From Streptomyces cinnamoneus (GTDB lineage Bacteria > Actinomycetota > Actinomycetes > Streptomycetales > Streptomycetaceae), in contig NZ_BMVB01000008.1 in assembly GCF_014650495.1 (NCBI RefSeq), forward strand, positions 186,001-250,000: a DNA stretch of 64,000 nt. Reading direction: 5' to 3'. The translations under genes and the position numbers were made by a program. This document shows, in pieces, positions 34,080 through 44,341 of this stretch. Numbering within the stretch: position 1 is the stretch's first letter; the number at the start of each line of letters is the position of its first letter. The notes under the pieces were generated by a model that was given only the letters and a program-made list of their open reading frames with translations, was not told the origin of the DNA and did no database searches.

Positions 34080-35402
34080 ATGAGGCTGACGATTCTCGGC
34101 GGTGGCGGCTTCCGTGTGCCTCTGGTGCACCGGGCCCTGTTGGACGACGCCCGGCGCGACGCGCCGGGCCGCTGCACGGAACTCGTGCTGTACGACACCG
34201 ATTCCAAGCGCATGAGAGTGATCGCGTCCGTGCTGGCTGCCCAGGCGGCCGGCGTGCCGGGCGCCCCGGCCGTGCGGATCGCCGACGGCCTGGACGACGC
34301 GTTGCGGGGCACCGACTTCGTCTTCTCCGCGATCCGGGTGGGCGGCACCGCGGGCCGGGTGCTGGACGAGCGCATCCCCCTCAGCGAGGGGGTGTTGGGC
34401 CAGGAGACCGTCGGCGCCGGCGGGGTGCTGTACGGGCTGCGCACGGTCCTGGTGGCGAGGGAGATCGCCCAGCGGGTCGCGGCGCTCGCCCCCGGCGCGT
34501 GGGTCATCAACTTCACCAACCCCGCGGGGATGGTGACGGAGGCGATGTCCGCCGTGCTCGGCGAGCGGGTGGTCGGCATCTGCGACTCGCCGGTGGGAAT
34601 GGTGCGGCGCGCCGCGCAGGCGCTGCACCTCGACCCGGAACGGGTGACCTACGACTACGTGGGGCTCAATCACCTCGGGTGGCTGCGCTCCCTGACGCTC
34701 GACGGCGAGGAGCTGCTGCCGCGCCTGCTGGCGGACGACGACGCGCTGATGAAACTGGAGGAGGGCAAGCTCTTCGGCGGGGACTGGCTGCGGGCGCTGG
34801 GCGCCCTGCCCAACGAGTACCTGCACTACTACTACTTCCGCCGCGAGACGCTGCGTTCGGTGCAGGAGGCGGCGGAGACCCGCGGGGAGTTCCTCGACCA
34901 GCAGCAGAGCGACTTCTTCGCCGAGGCGGCGGCCGCCCCGCACCGCTCGTACGAGCTGTGGGAGCGCACCCGGCTCCAGCGCGAGGAGACCTACGGGGCC
35001 GCGAGCCGGGCGGCCAGTGGCGGCTGGCAGCGCGACTCCTGCGACCTGGACGGCGGGGGCTACGAGCGGGTGGCGCTGGCCTTCATGCGCGGCGTGGCCG
35101 AGAACGAGGGCGCGCGGCTGATCCTCGACGTCCGCAACGGCACCACCGTGCCGGCGCTCGCCCCGGACGCGATCATCGAAACGGTGTGCGTGGTGGACGC
35201 CGACGGCGCACGCCCACTGCCGTGCGCTCCCCTGCGGGAGGACCAGCTGGGCCTGATGCTGCAGCTCAAGGCGGTGGAACGGGCAACGATCCAGGCCGCG
35301 GTCCACGAGGACCACGCGGCGGCGCTGCGCGCCCTGGCCCTGCACCCCCTGGTCGACTCCCCGGCGGTGGCCGCCCGCATCCTGGCGAGGGCCCGGGGCT
35401 GA
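34080..35402 (+). CDS. GH4 family glycosidase (6-phospho-beta-glucosidase type)
   Basis: 440 residues from ATG at 34080. The Rossmann start LTILGGGGFRVPLVHRALL binds NAD. The GH4 marks follow: SAIRVGGTAGRVLDERIPL, QETVGAGGVLYGLRT, INFTNPAGMVTEA (about 143-155), GICDSPVGM (about 165-173, the Cys of the metal site), and GLNHLGWLRSL (about 198-208). GH4 enzymes use NAD and a divalent metal to hydrolyse glycosides by a redox mechanism. Whether the substrate is phosphorylated cannot be told; the divergent PfkB kinase may act in the same pathway. Confidence 0.9.
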   Translation: MRLTILGGGGFRVPLVHRALLDDARRDAPGRCTELVLYDTDSKRMRVIASVLAAQAAGVPGAPAVRIADGLDDALRGTDFVFSAIRVGGTAGRVLDERIPLSEGVLGQETVGAGGVLYGLRTVLVAREIAQRVAALAPGAWVINFTNPAGMVTEAMSAVLGERVVGICDSPVGMVRRAAQALHLDPERVTYDYVGLNHLGWLRSLTLDGEELLPRLLADDDALMKLEEGKLFGGDWLRALGALPNEYLHYYYFRRETLRSVQEAAETRGEFLDQQQSDFFAEAAAAPHRSYELWERTRLQREETYGAASRAASGGWQRDSCDLDGGGYERVALAFMRGVAENEGARLILDVRNGTTVPALAPDAIIETVCVVDADGARPLPCAPLREDQLGLMLQLKAVERATIQAAVHEDHAAALRALALHPLVDSPAVAARILARARG

Positions 35403-35419
35403 GCCTCCCTGCCGGGCGG

Positions 35420-35699
35420 GCCGGGAACACGAATTCCGGCCCGTCCGGACGCGCTTGAGGCCCAACTCCAGCGCGTCCGGGGCCGCTTGAGGCCCGGTTC
35501 CAGCCGTCTGGCGCGCTGGAGGACGGATTCCAGCCCGGTCGGCGCTTGAGGACGACGCGCGCAGCGCAGACCGGGGGCCGGGGGGCGCGACCGCCCGGCC
35601 GAATCCAGCCTGTCCGGTGCTTGAGGCCACCGCGCGCAGCGCGAACCGGGGCCCGGGGGCGGAGCCCCCGGTTTCGGGAAGGGGCGGGTAGGGGAAACG
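35420..35699. repeat. Degenerate Streptomyces-type intergenic repeats
   Basis: At least four degenerate units of the pattern GTCCGG-(n)-CGCTTGAGG, followed by a GCGCGCAGCGC block and a CCGGGGGC...GAAGGGGCGGG block. Similar GC-rich units are scattered through many Streptomyces intergenic regions. They fill nearly all of the 297 bp between the GH4 gene and the convergent MFS gene. No ORF is supported here. Confidence 0.75.
35653..35671. terminator. Hairpin in the intergenic repeat
   Basis: CCGGGGGC-GGA-GCCCCCGG, 8-bp stem and 3-nt loop. It lies 29 bp past the stop of the MFS gene on the minus strand and downstream of the GH4 gene on the plus strand, so it could terminate both. Confidence 0.6.
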
Positions 35700-37172
35700 T
35701 CACCGCCCCGCAGCCGGGCGTCGCAGGCCCACCGTCACCAGTCCGGCCACCACCGCCACGACCGCGGCGTCCACCCCGAGGCCCAGCCTGATGCCACCCA
35801 GCGTGGCCTCGGCGAACGACGACCCCCCGTCCTCCAGCGCAGCCACCCGCGCCGACACCACCGCACTCAGCAGCGGAATGCCCACCGTCATGCCCACCTG
35901 CTGCGAGCTGGTCACCAGCCCGGTGGCCAGGCCCTGCTCCCCGTCCGGCAGACCCGACGTCGCCGTCACCCCGTACGCCACGACCGCCCACAGGTGCCCC
36001 ACGCATCCCAGCGAGGCCGCCACCAGGGCCAGCCAGGCACCCGAGTCCGCGCCCACGCCCAGCAGCGCCGCCGTGAAGACGGCCTGTACGAGCAGGCCCC
36101 CGATCAGCGTGCGGCGCGCACCGAAGCGGGCGATGACCTTGGGGGCCGTCATCCCCGCGAGCGCCGCGAACACGCCCTGCACGCCGAAGATCAGTCCGGT
36201 GAGGCCGGCGGACAGCTCCAGCACCTCCTGCAGGTACAGCGTCAGCAGGAAGATGACCGTGCTCATCATCCCGAACGTCATCATCCCGGCCAGGTTCCCC
36301 CAGGCCACCGTCCGCCGCCGCAGCATTGGCAGGGACACCAGCGGCTCGGCCGCCCGGGACTCGACGACGGCGAACGCGACCAGCAGGACCACGCCCGCCA
36401 CCAGCGTCACGACGACGTCCGTGCGGCCGAACCCCTGCTGGGCCGCCGTCGACAGGGCGTAGATCAGCGCCAGCAGGCCACCGGTCACGGTCACCGCACC
36501 CGGCACGTCCAGCCGCGGCCGGTCCGCACGCCGGGATTCCATCAGCAGGCCGGGCGCCGCCAGCAGGATGCCGCCGCCCGCCACCGCGAGCAGCCCCATG
36601 GTGGAGCGCCAGCCCAGCGAGTCCGTCATGACGCCGCCCAGCACCATGCCGATGGTGAAGCCCAGGGACATCAGCGTGCCGCTGATGCCCAGCGCCCGCT
36701 CGCGCTGCGGGCCCTCGGTGAAGGTCGTGGTGAGCAGCGACATGCCGGTCGGCACGATCATGGCCGCGCCCAGGCCCTGCAGCGCACGCCCGGCGAGGAG
36801 GGACGCCGGGTCCCAGGCCAGCGTGGCCAGCACGGAGGCCGCCGTGAACAGCGCCAGCCCGGACAGGAAGAGCCTGCGCCGCCCGTAGAGGTCGGCGAGC
36901 CGTCCGAAGAACAGCAGGAAGCCGCCCGACGGCAGGGCGAAGGCCGTGACCGCCCACTGCAGATCGGCCTGGCCCATGCCGAGGTCGTCACCGAGGGCGG
37001 GCAGGGCGACGTTGAGGATGGAGAAGTCGAGCGCGACGATGAACTGCGCCGCGCACAGCACCATCAGGATCAGCTTCGAGCGGGTGGACATGCGGGATCC
37101 GGCCGGCGCGGACGCCGCCGCCGGGGGTGCGGTCTGCGCCGCGGAGGTGCGGGAAGGGGATTCGATCGCCAT
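35700..37172 (-). CDS. MFS drug transporter, DHA2-like (14 helices)
   Basis: 490 residues from ATG at 37172, chosen over the longer frame that would cover the promoter. It begins with SKLILMVLCAAQFIVALDFSILNVALPALGDDLGM, where the LDFSILNVALP motif is typical of DHA2 exporters. FGRLADLYGRRRLFLSG (motif A) and GRALQGLGAAMIVPTGMSLLTTTF follow. About 14 hydrophobic segments continue to the C-terminus. It should export toxic compounds with proton antiport. It is divergent from an MmyB-like regulator gene 83 bp away. Confidence 0.92.
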   Translation of the reverse strand: MAIESPSRTSAAQTAPPAAASAPAGSRMSTRSKLILMVLCAAQFIVALDFSILNVALPALGDDLGMGQADLQWAVTAFALPSGGFLLFFGRLADLYGRRRLFLSGLALFTAASVLATLAWDPASLLAGRALQGLGAAMIVPTGMSLLTTTFTEGPQRERALGISGTLMSLGFTIGMVLGGVMTDSLGWRSTMGLLAVAGGGILLAAPGLLMESRRADRPRLDVPGAVTVTGGLLALIYALSTAAQQGFGRTDVVVTLVAGVVLLVAFAVVESRAAEPLVSLPMLRRRTVAWGNLAGMMTFGMMSTVIFLLTLYLQEVLELSAGLTGLIFGVQGVFAALAGMTAPKVIARFGARRTLIGGLLVQAVFTAALLGVGADSGAWLALVAASLGCVGHLWAVVAYGVTATSGLPDGEQGLATGLVTSSQQVGMTVGIPLLSAVVSARVAALEDGGSSFAEATLGGIRLGLGVDAAVVAVVAGLVTVGLRRPAAGR

Positions 37173-37222
37173 GCGAACACCTTCGGCCGCCCGGAACACC
37201 CGTGGGGAGAACGTGTTTATGG

Positions 37223-37239
37223 TGGTGGTCGCACCACCA
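37223..37239. promoter_or_regulatory. Inverted repeat between the MFS and regulator genes
   Basis: TGGTGGT-CGC-ACCACCA, 7-bp arms, lies in the 83 bp divergent spacer, 51 bp from the transporter ATG and 16 bp from the regulator TTG. It is a natural operator candidate for the adjacent regulator. Confidence 0.55.
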
Positions 37240-37255
37240 GCCACGAGGGGGAGAG

Positions 37256-38161
37256 TTGACGGTCGCACAGCGGGAAGGCGGCGCCAAGCCGCGCCGCCGC
37301 GAGGAGCTGCGCGAGTTCCTGATGAGCCGTCGGGCGCGGGTGTCCCCGGCCGAGGCCGGCCTGCCGGACGGCGGCCGTCGGCGCACGCCGGGGCTGCGCC
37401 GCGAGGAGGTCGCGGTCCTCGCCGGGGTGGGCGCGAGCTGGTACCAGTGGCTGGAGCAGGGGCGTGACATCACCGTCTCGGGGCAGGTCCTCGACGCCGT
37501 CGCCCGGGTCCTGCGGCTGGAGGGCCCCGAGCGCCGCCACCTCTACGTCCTGGCCGGCCTCAACCCCCCGCTGCCGGAGTCCTCGCACGACCCCGCGTAC
37601 CTGTGCGACGCGATGCAGCGGCTCATCGACGGCTGGCTGCCCTCCCCGGCGCACATCATGGACCCGTACTGGAACCTGGTCGCCTACAACGAGGCGGCCG
37701 GCCACGTCCTGGGCTTCCGCCCGGAGACCCGGCAGAACTGCCTCATCGACTTCTTCGCCGATCCCGTCTACCGCTCGCGCGCGGCGAACTGGGAGCAGAA
37801 CGCCCGGCACGTGGTCGCCACCTACCGCGCCGCCTGCTCGGAGCGCCCGGACGACGAGGGCTTCAAGGAGGTCGTGGCGGAGGTCTCCGCGGTGAGCCCG
37901 GAGTTCGTGGAGCTGTGGGCGCGCGGGGACGTCGAGCCCGGCGGCCTGATGGTCAAGGAGTTCCAGCACCCGCTCGTCGGCACCCTCTACCTGGAGAGCA
38001 CCCAGCTGCGCGTGCCGGCCCGCCCGGACCTGACGATCGTGCTGCACAACCCCGTGGCGGACACGGGCACGGCCGCGAAGGTGCGGTGGCTCGGCTCGCC
38101 CGAGGGGCGTCGGGGCAGCATGTACTCCCTCGGCGGCCTGCTGGAGCGAGCCTCGGGCTGA
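37256..38161 (+). CDS. MmyB-like XRE-family regulator
   Basis: 301 residues from TTG at 37256 with GAGGGGGAG upstream. The HTH part has LREFLMSRRARVSPAEAGLP, RRTPGLRREEVAVLAGVGASWYQWLEQGRDI (about 44-74), a signature of this family. The C-terminal ligand-binding domain (about 110-280) is of the MmyB type, with MDPYWNLVAYNEAAGHVLGF and HPLVGTLYLESTQLRVP. These regulators respond to hydrophobic small molecules. It faces a DHA2 exporter and probably controls it. Confidence 0.92.
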   Translation: MTVAQREGGAKPRRREELREFLMSRRARVSPAEAGLPDGGRRRTPGLRREEVAVLAGVGASWYQWLEQGRDITVSGQVLDAVARVLRLEGPERRHLYVLAGLNPPLPESSHDPAYLCDAMQRLIDGWLPSPAHIMDPYWNLVAYNEAAGHVLGFRPETRQNCLIDFFADPVYRSRAANWEQNARHVVATYRAACSERPDDEGFKEVVAEVSAVSPEFVELWARGDVEPGGLMVKEFQHPLVGTLYLESTQLRVPARPDLTIVLHNPVADTGTAAKVRWLGSPEGRRGSMYSLGGLLERASG

Positions 38162-38321
38162 GCGCCGCGGGGGGCCGGCCGCCGGGGCAGGGGCCGCGGG
38201 GGAGGGGCCCGCCAGGCGCAGGGGCCTGCTGGGCAGGGGAGCATGACGGCTGCGTGACGGCCGCATGAAGGCCACCCGGGTGCCTGCCGTGCGGCGGAGG
38301 GCGGCGCCTAAGCTCCGGGGT

Positions 38322-38669
38322 ATGACGGAGACCCTGGACCCCGAGGACCGCAAGCTCATCACGCTTGCCCGTGCCGCCCGTGCCCGCAACGCCGTCCCGG
38401 AGGGCGCCGCCGTCCGGGACGAGACGGGCCGTACGTACGTCGCCGGGACCGTCGCACTCGACTCGCTGCGGCTGAGCGCGCTGCAGACGGCCGTGGCGAT
38501 GGCCGTGGCCAGTGGCGCGAAGTCCCTGGAGGCGGCGGCGCTGGTCTCGGAGGCGGCCGCCGCCCAGGCCGAGGACCGCGCGGCCGTACGGGACCTGGGC
38601 GGCCCGGACACCCCGGTGCTGCTCGCCGGGCCGGACGGGACCGTGCGCGGCACGGTCGCCGCGGGCTGA
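38322..38669 (+). CDS. Cytidine deaminase-like protein lacking zinc motifs
   Basis: 115 residues from ATG at 38322. The start LDPEDRKLITLARAARARNAVPEGAAVRDETGRTYVAGTVALDSLRLSALQTAVAMAVASGA follows a CDA fold, but the catalytic C/H-A-E of the first helix is replaced (LSALQTAVA) and no PCxxC is found in the second half. It is therefore probably a non-catalytic relative. It lies about 475 bp before era, next to a small membrane protein gene 13 bp downstream. Confidence 0.7.
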   Translation: MTETLDPEDRKLITLARAARARNAVPEGAAVRDETGRTYVAGTVALDSLRLSALQTAVAMAVASGAKSLEAAALVSEAAAAQAEDRAAVRDLGGPDTPVLLAGPDGTVRGTVAAG

Positions 38670-38682
38670 GCGGGGCCCTTCC

Positions 38683-39072
38683 TTGGCACCACGGAACGGG
38701 ACCGGGCCCGGCTTCACCCGGTTCATGCTGGTCATCGCGGCCGGCCTCACGGGCACTCTCGTCGTCGACCACTGGGTCTTCGGCGAGGACTTCGAGTGGG
38801 GGACGGCCGCCCTGCTGTGCATCCTGTGGCCGGAGGCGCTGACCGGCCTGTTGCGTCAGCGTGGGCGCCGGCGCGCCGCCGCCCGCATCGACGCCGCCGG
38901 GCAGTGGATCCCGTTCGCGGCGACCGCCGTCCTGTGGACCGGCCTCGTCCTCGGCTGGTCGCGTGGCGAGGGCACGAACTGGTGGCTCTTCGCGGGTGCC
39001 ATGCTGCTGCCCGCCGCCGGGATCCTGAAGCTCGCCGCCTCACTGGCCGGGCGCCGCGCCCGGCGGGCCTGA
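38683..39072 (+). CDS. Small membrane protein, unknown function
   Basis: 129 residues if TTG at 38683 is used; ATG at 38725 is an alternative and neither has a strong ribosome site. Three hydrophobic stretches are seen: FMLVIAAGLTGTLVVDHWVFG, WIPFAATAVLWTGLVLGW and WWLFAGAMLLPAAGILKLAASLAG. The rest is basic. It sits between the CDA-like gene and era, on the same strand, and may be co-transcribed with both. Confidence 0.6.
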   Translation: MAPRNGTGPGFTRFMLVIAAGLTGTLVVDHWVFGEDFEWGTAALLCILWPEALTGLLRQRGRRRAAARIDAAGQWIPFAATAVLWTGLVLGWSRGEGTNWWLFAGAMLLPAAGILKLAASLAGRRARRA

Positions 39073-39142
39073 GCGGGCGCCGCCCCCGCGGGCCGGACCG
39101 CGCTGGTCGGCGGCGGCCGGACGATCGGGGAGAATGTGAGGC

Positions 39143-40084
39143 ATGGACAACGCCTCCTCCCCCTCCCAGGCCCCCCACCGCGCGGGCTTCGCGTGCTTCG
39201 TCGGCCGCCCCAACGCGGGCAAGTCGACCCTGACCAACGCACTGGTGGGGACGAAGGTCGCGATCACCTCCAACCGTCCGCAGACCACCCGCCACACCGT
39301 GCGCGGCATCGTGCACCGCCCGGACGCCCAGCTCGTCCTGGTCGACACCCCCGGTCTGCACAAGCCGCGCACGCTGCTCGGCGAGCGGCTCAACGACGTC
39401 GTGCGCACCACGTGGGCCGAGGTCGACGTGATCGGCTTCTGCCTGCCGGCCGACCAGAAGCTCGGCCCGGGCGACAAGTTCATCGCCAAGGAACTCGCGG
39501 GGATCAAGAAGACCCCGAAGATCGCGATCGTCACCAAGACGGACCTGGTCGACTCCAAGCAGCTCGCCGAGCAGCTGATCGCCATCCAGCAGCTGGGCGA
39601 GGAGCTCGGCATCCAGTGGGCGCAGATCGTGCCGGTCTCGGCCGTCGGCGACAAGCAGGTCTCCCTGCTGGCCGACCTGATCGCCCCGCTGCTGCCGGAG
39701 AGCCCGCCGCTCTACCCCGAGGGCGACCTCACCGACGAGCCCGAGCAGGTCATGGTCGCCGAGCTCATCCGCGAGGCGGCGCTGGAGGGCGTCCGCGACG
39801 AGCTGCCGCACTCGATCGCGGTGGTGGTCGAGGAGATGCTGCCGCGCGAGGATCGTCCCAAGGACAAGCCGCTGCTGGACATCCACGCCAACGTCTACAT
39901 CGAGCGCCCCAGCCAGAAGGGCATCATCATCGGCCCCAAGGGCGCTCGCCTGAAGGAGGTCGGCATGAAGTCGCGCAAGCACATCGAGGCGTTGCTGGGC
40001 ACGCCGGTCTACCTGGACCTGCACGTCAAGGTCGCCAAGGATTGGCAGCGCGACCCGAAGCAGCTGCGGAAGCTGGGCTTCTAG
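39143..40084 (+). CDS. era: GTPase Era
   Basis: 313 residues from ATG at 39143. GTPase motifs: GRPNAGKSTLTNAL (G1, about 22-35), a G2 region SNRPQTTRHTV, DTPG (G3, about 73-76) and TKTD (G4, about 133-136). The C-terminal KH domain has IERPSQKGIIIGPKGARLKEVG (about 253-274). Era binds the 16S rRNA 3' end and checks 30S assembly. Its 3' end is the source of the duplications downstream. An internal ATG is preceded by GAAGGAGGT, which may allow internal initiation. Confidence 0.97.
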   Translation: MDNASSPSQAPHRAGFACFVGRPNAGKSTLTNALVGTKVAITSNRPQTTRHTVRGIVHRPDAQLVLVDTPGLHKPRTLLGERLNDVVRTTWAEVDVIGFCLPADQKLGPGDKFIAKELAGIKKTPKIAIVTKTDLVDSKQLAEQLIAIQQLGEELGIQWAQIVPVSAVGDKQVSLLADLIAPLLPESPPLYPEGDLTDEPEQVMVAELIREAALEGVRDELPHSIAVVVEEMLPREDRPKDKPLLDIHANVYIERPSQKGIIIGPKGARLKEVGMKSRKHIEALLGTPVYLDLHVKVAKDWQRDPKQLRKLGF

Positions 40085-40211
40085 CCGGGCCGAAGCCGAC
40101 GGCCGGAGGCCGGCGCAGCCGTCCGAAGCCTGTGAGGCCCCCGGGGGCCGAGCGGTGCGAGGGCGGCAGTGGGGAGAGGTCCCGAAGCAGCTGCGGAAGC
40201 TGGGCTTCTAG
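39929..40211 (+). repeat. Direct repeat of the era 3' end, copy 1
   Basis: This 283 bp segment, from inside the era KH domain to 127 bp past its stop, recurs at 40302-40584 with an offset of 373 bp. Inside it, a 31-bp sequence covering the last codons and stop of era (40054-40084) is itself repeated at 40181-40211. I compared both copies by eye and saw no mismatch. Confidence 0.9.
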
Positions 40212-40301
40212 AACGTTCGGGGTGCGTCGGCGTCGGCGGGAGGTCGGCGGCGCCGCCCGAAGCCAGCGAAGCGCCCGCGAGGGCGGCCGGGAAAGAGGGG
40301 T

Positions 40302-40457
40302 ATCGGCCCCAAGGGCGCTCGCCTGAAGGAGGTCGGCATGAAGTCGCGCAAGCACATCGAGGCGTTGCTGGGCACGCCGGTCTACCTGGACCTGCACGTC
40401 AAGGTCGCCAAGGATTGGCAGCGCGACCCGAAGCAGCTGCGGAAGCTGGGCTTCTAG
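40302..40457 (+). pseudogene. Duplicated era 3' fragment (51 codons of KH domain plus stop)
   Basis: In-frame codons IGPKGARLKEVG through QLRKLGF and TAG repeat the end of era. No start codon restores the full gene. An internal ATG at 40338 is preceded by GAAGGAGGT, so a 39-residue peptide (MKSRKHIEALL...) could in principle be made, but nothing shows that it is. Most likely a non-functional fragment. Confidence 0.75.
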
Positions 40458-40584
40458 CCGGGCCGAAGCCGACGGCCGGAGGCCGGCGCAGCCGTCCGAA
40501 GCCTGTGAGGCCCCCGGGGGCCGAGCGGTGCGAGGGCGGCAGTGGGGAGAGGTCCCGAAGCAGCTGCGGAAGCTGGGCTTCTAG
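40302..40584 (+). repeat. Direct repeat of the era 3' end, copy 2
   Basis: Second copy of 39929-40211, separated from it by a unique 90-bp spacer (40212-40301). It again contains the 31-bp era-tail sequence twice (40427-40457 and 40554-40584), giving four copies of it in 531 bp. A run of CCGAG pentamers follows at 40585. Confidence 0.9.
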
Positions 40585-40657
40585 CCGAGCCGAGCCGAGC
40601 CGAGCTGAGCCGAGCCGAAGCCGACGGCCGTACCCCGCCCCGCCCCCCCGCCCCCGC

Positions 40658-40924
40658 CTAGGCGCCTTCCTTCAGCACCGTGCGGATCAGTTCGCGCTGT
40701 TCGTCGGTGAGGTGCGGGTCTGCCAGGTGGACCGAGCGGCCGTCCACGTTGATCTCGTAGTGGAAGGCGTCCGGCACCCCCCTCGGGGGGCCCTCCCGGC
40801 CCGGCGCCAGGGCGCGGTGGGCCAGGGCCTCCAGGTGCGTGGCGTCGGGCCGGCCGCAGGTGTCCAGCTCGGCCCGGCGCTCGATGCCGGCGAAACCGCC
40901 CGTTCGGGTGATGACGATACGCAT
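40658..40924 (-). CDS. Emfourin-like M4 protease inhibitor
   Basis: 88 residues from ATG at 40924. It begins MRIVITRTGGFAGIERRAELDT, which fits the emfourin family, inhibitors found beside protealysin-like M4 metalloproteases. The second half has PDAFHYEINVDGRSVHLADPHLTDEQRELIRTVL. It lies 39 bp downstream of the M4 protease gene in the same direction, as in the Serratia protealysin operon. Binding to the neighbour protease is inferred from family and position. Confidence 0.8.
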   Translation of the reverse strand: MRIVITRTGGFAGIERRAELDTCGRPDATHLEALAHRALAPGREGPPRGVPDAFHYEINVDGRSVHLADPHLTDEQRELIRTVLKEGA

Positions 40925-40963
40925 GACGTCATCCCTACCCTGTCGGCTCGGGTCTACGGGTCC

Positions 40964-42040
40964 TCACGTCGTGGCGACGCCCACCTGGCCCCATGCCTTG
41001 AGGACCGCCTGCACCGCGTCCCCGTCGCCGTACAGCGACCGGGCCGAGGCGACCGTCAGCCGTGCGAACTCCGCGAAGTCGGCGTCGGAGGACAGCTCGC
41101 CGCCGGTCAGCGTGGCGTACCAGATCTTCCCGGCGCGCTCCCAGGCATTGCCGCCCAGGGCCGTGGCCAGGCGGTAGAAGGCGTGGTTGGGGATGCCGGA
41201 GTTGATGTGCACCCCGCCGTTGTCGCGGTTGGTGCGGACGTAGTCCTCCATGGTGGCGGGCTGCGGGTCCTTGCCGAGGACGTCGTCGTCGTAGGCGGTG
41301 CCCGGGGCCTTCATGGAGCGCAGGGCCGTGCCCTTGTCCACGCCCGGGCCCAGCAGGCCCGCCCCGATCAGCCAGTCGGCCTGGTCGGCGCTCTGCCCGA
41401 GGGCGTACTGCTTGATCAGCGAGCCGAAGACGTCCGCGCAGGACTCGTTCAGCGCGCCCGACTGGCCGTAGTACTCCAGGTTCGCGGTGTGCTGGACGAC
41501 GCCGTGGGTCAGCTCGTGGCCGATGACGTCCACGGAGACGGTGAAGTCGACGAAGGTGTCGTTGTCGCCGTCGCCGAAGACCATCCGCTCGCCGTCCCAG
41601 AAGGCGTTGCAGTAGTCCCGCCCGTAGTGGACGGTGGCGTCCAGCGGCAGCCCCGCGTCGTCGATGGAGTGCCGGCCGTAGACCTTGGAGTACAGGTCGA
41701 AGGTGGCCCCCAGTCCGGCGTGCGCGCGGTTGACCGTCGCGTCCTCGGCCGGCGCGTCGCCCTCCGCGTGCACCTTCTTGCCCGGCAGGACCTCGCGGTG
41801 CCCGGCGTCGTAGATGGTGCGCTGCGGGCCGTCCGAGGGCGTGCCGGCCGCCGAGGAGTCGGCGTAGACCGAACGGATCGCGGTGATGCGGCGGCGGGTG
41901 CGCAGGGCGCCGTCGTGTTCGAGCGTGCGGCGGGCGGGCTCGTGGAAACGGGCGTCCTCGGACTGGGCGAGCCGGTCCAGGACGTGCGGCGGCACGATCG
42001 TGCAGAAAACCGTCTTCTCTGACTTCTTTGCGTCGTCCAT
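40964..42040 (-). CDS. Protealysin-like M4 metalloprotease
   Basis: 358 residues from ATG at 42040; longer frames are rejected as upstream extension. The thermolysin-family active site is complete: HELTH (175-179), Glu199 in GALNESCADVFG, and catalytic His278 in GGVHINSG. There is no Sec signal. A short propeptide of about 50 residues carries VPPHVLDRLA, the proline-proline motif of protealysin-type precursors. Export is therefore non-classical or absent. The inhibitor gene follows directly. Confidence 0.93.
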   Translation of the reverse strand: MDDAKKSEKTVFCTIVPPHVLDRLAQSEDARFHEPARRTLEHDGALRTRRRITAIRSVYADSSAAGTPSDGPQRTIYDAGHREVLPGKKVHAEGDAPAEDATVNRAHAGLGATFDLYSKVYGRHSIDDAGLPLDATVHYGRDYCNAFWDGERMVFGDGDNDTFVDFTVSVDVIGHELTHGVVQHTANLEYYGQSGALNESCADVFGSLIKQYALGQSADQADWLIGAGLLGPGVDKGTALRSMKAPGTAYDDDVLGKDPQPATMEDYVRTNRDNGGVHINSGIPNHAFYRLATALGGNAWERAGKIWYATLTGGELSSDADFAEFARLTVASARSLYGDGDAVQAVLKAWGQVGVATT

Positions 42041-42053
42041 GGCGGCAATCTGA

Positions 42054-44144
<2,091 letters not shown>

Positions 44145-44189
44145 CTGACGGCGTCCCGGCGGCCGCCCCACGGCCGTACCGTCAATCCG

Positions 44190-44229
44190 GCGCCACCGAA
44201 AACACCGCATCCGGTGGGCTCGGTGGCGC
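44190..44229 (+). terminator. Terminator-like hairpin after leuA
   Basis: Outer 10-bp stem GCGCCACCGA / TCGGTGGCGC with an inner stem CACCG/CGGTG, followed by TTTC. It starts 46 bp past the leuA stop, within the 197 bp gap to the TerB-like gene. Confidence 0.65.
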
Positions 44230-44341
44230 TTTCGGCCAAGAGCTGCCGCGATGTACGCGGCGAGGTACTGACGCCGCATCACCGATGTGGCTAACATCAC
44301 GTCAACGCGGCGACCCGGCCGTGGCGTTATGGAGGTGCGCC

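Noticed and set aside
39929..40584. era repeats as attachment sites of a resident integrative element
   Set aside because: Only 90 bp separate the copies, and no integrase or mobile gene is nearby. At most it is a scar, so no element is annotated.
40169..42022. 617-codon plus-strand frame across the era repeats and the protease gene
   Set aside because: It is antisense to the emfourin and M4 protease genes and reads the era duplicate in the wrong frame.
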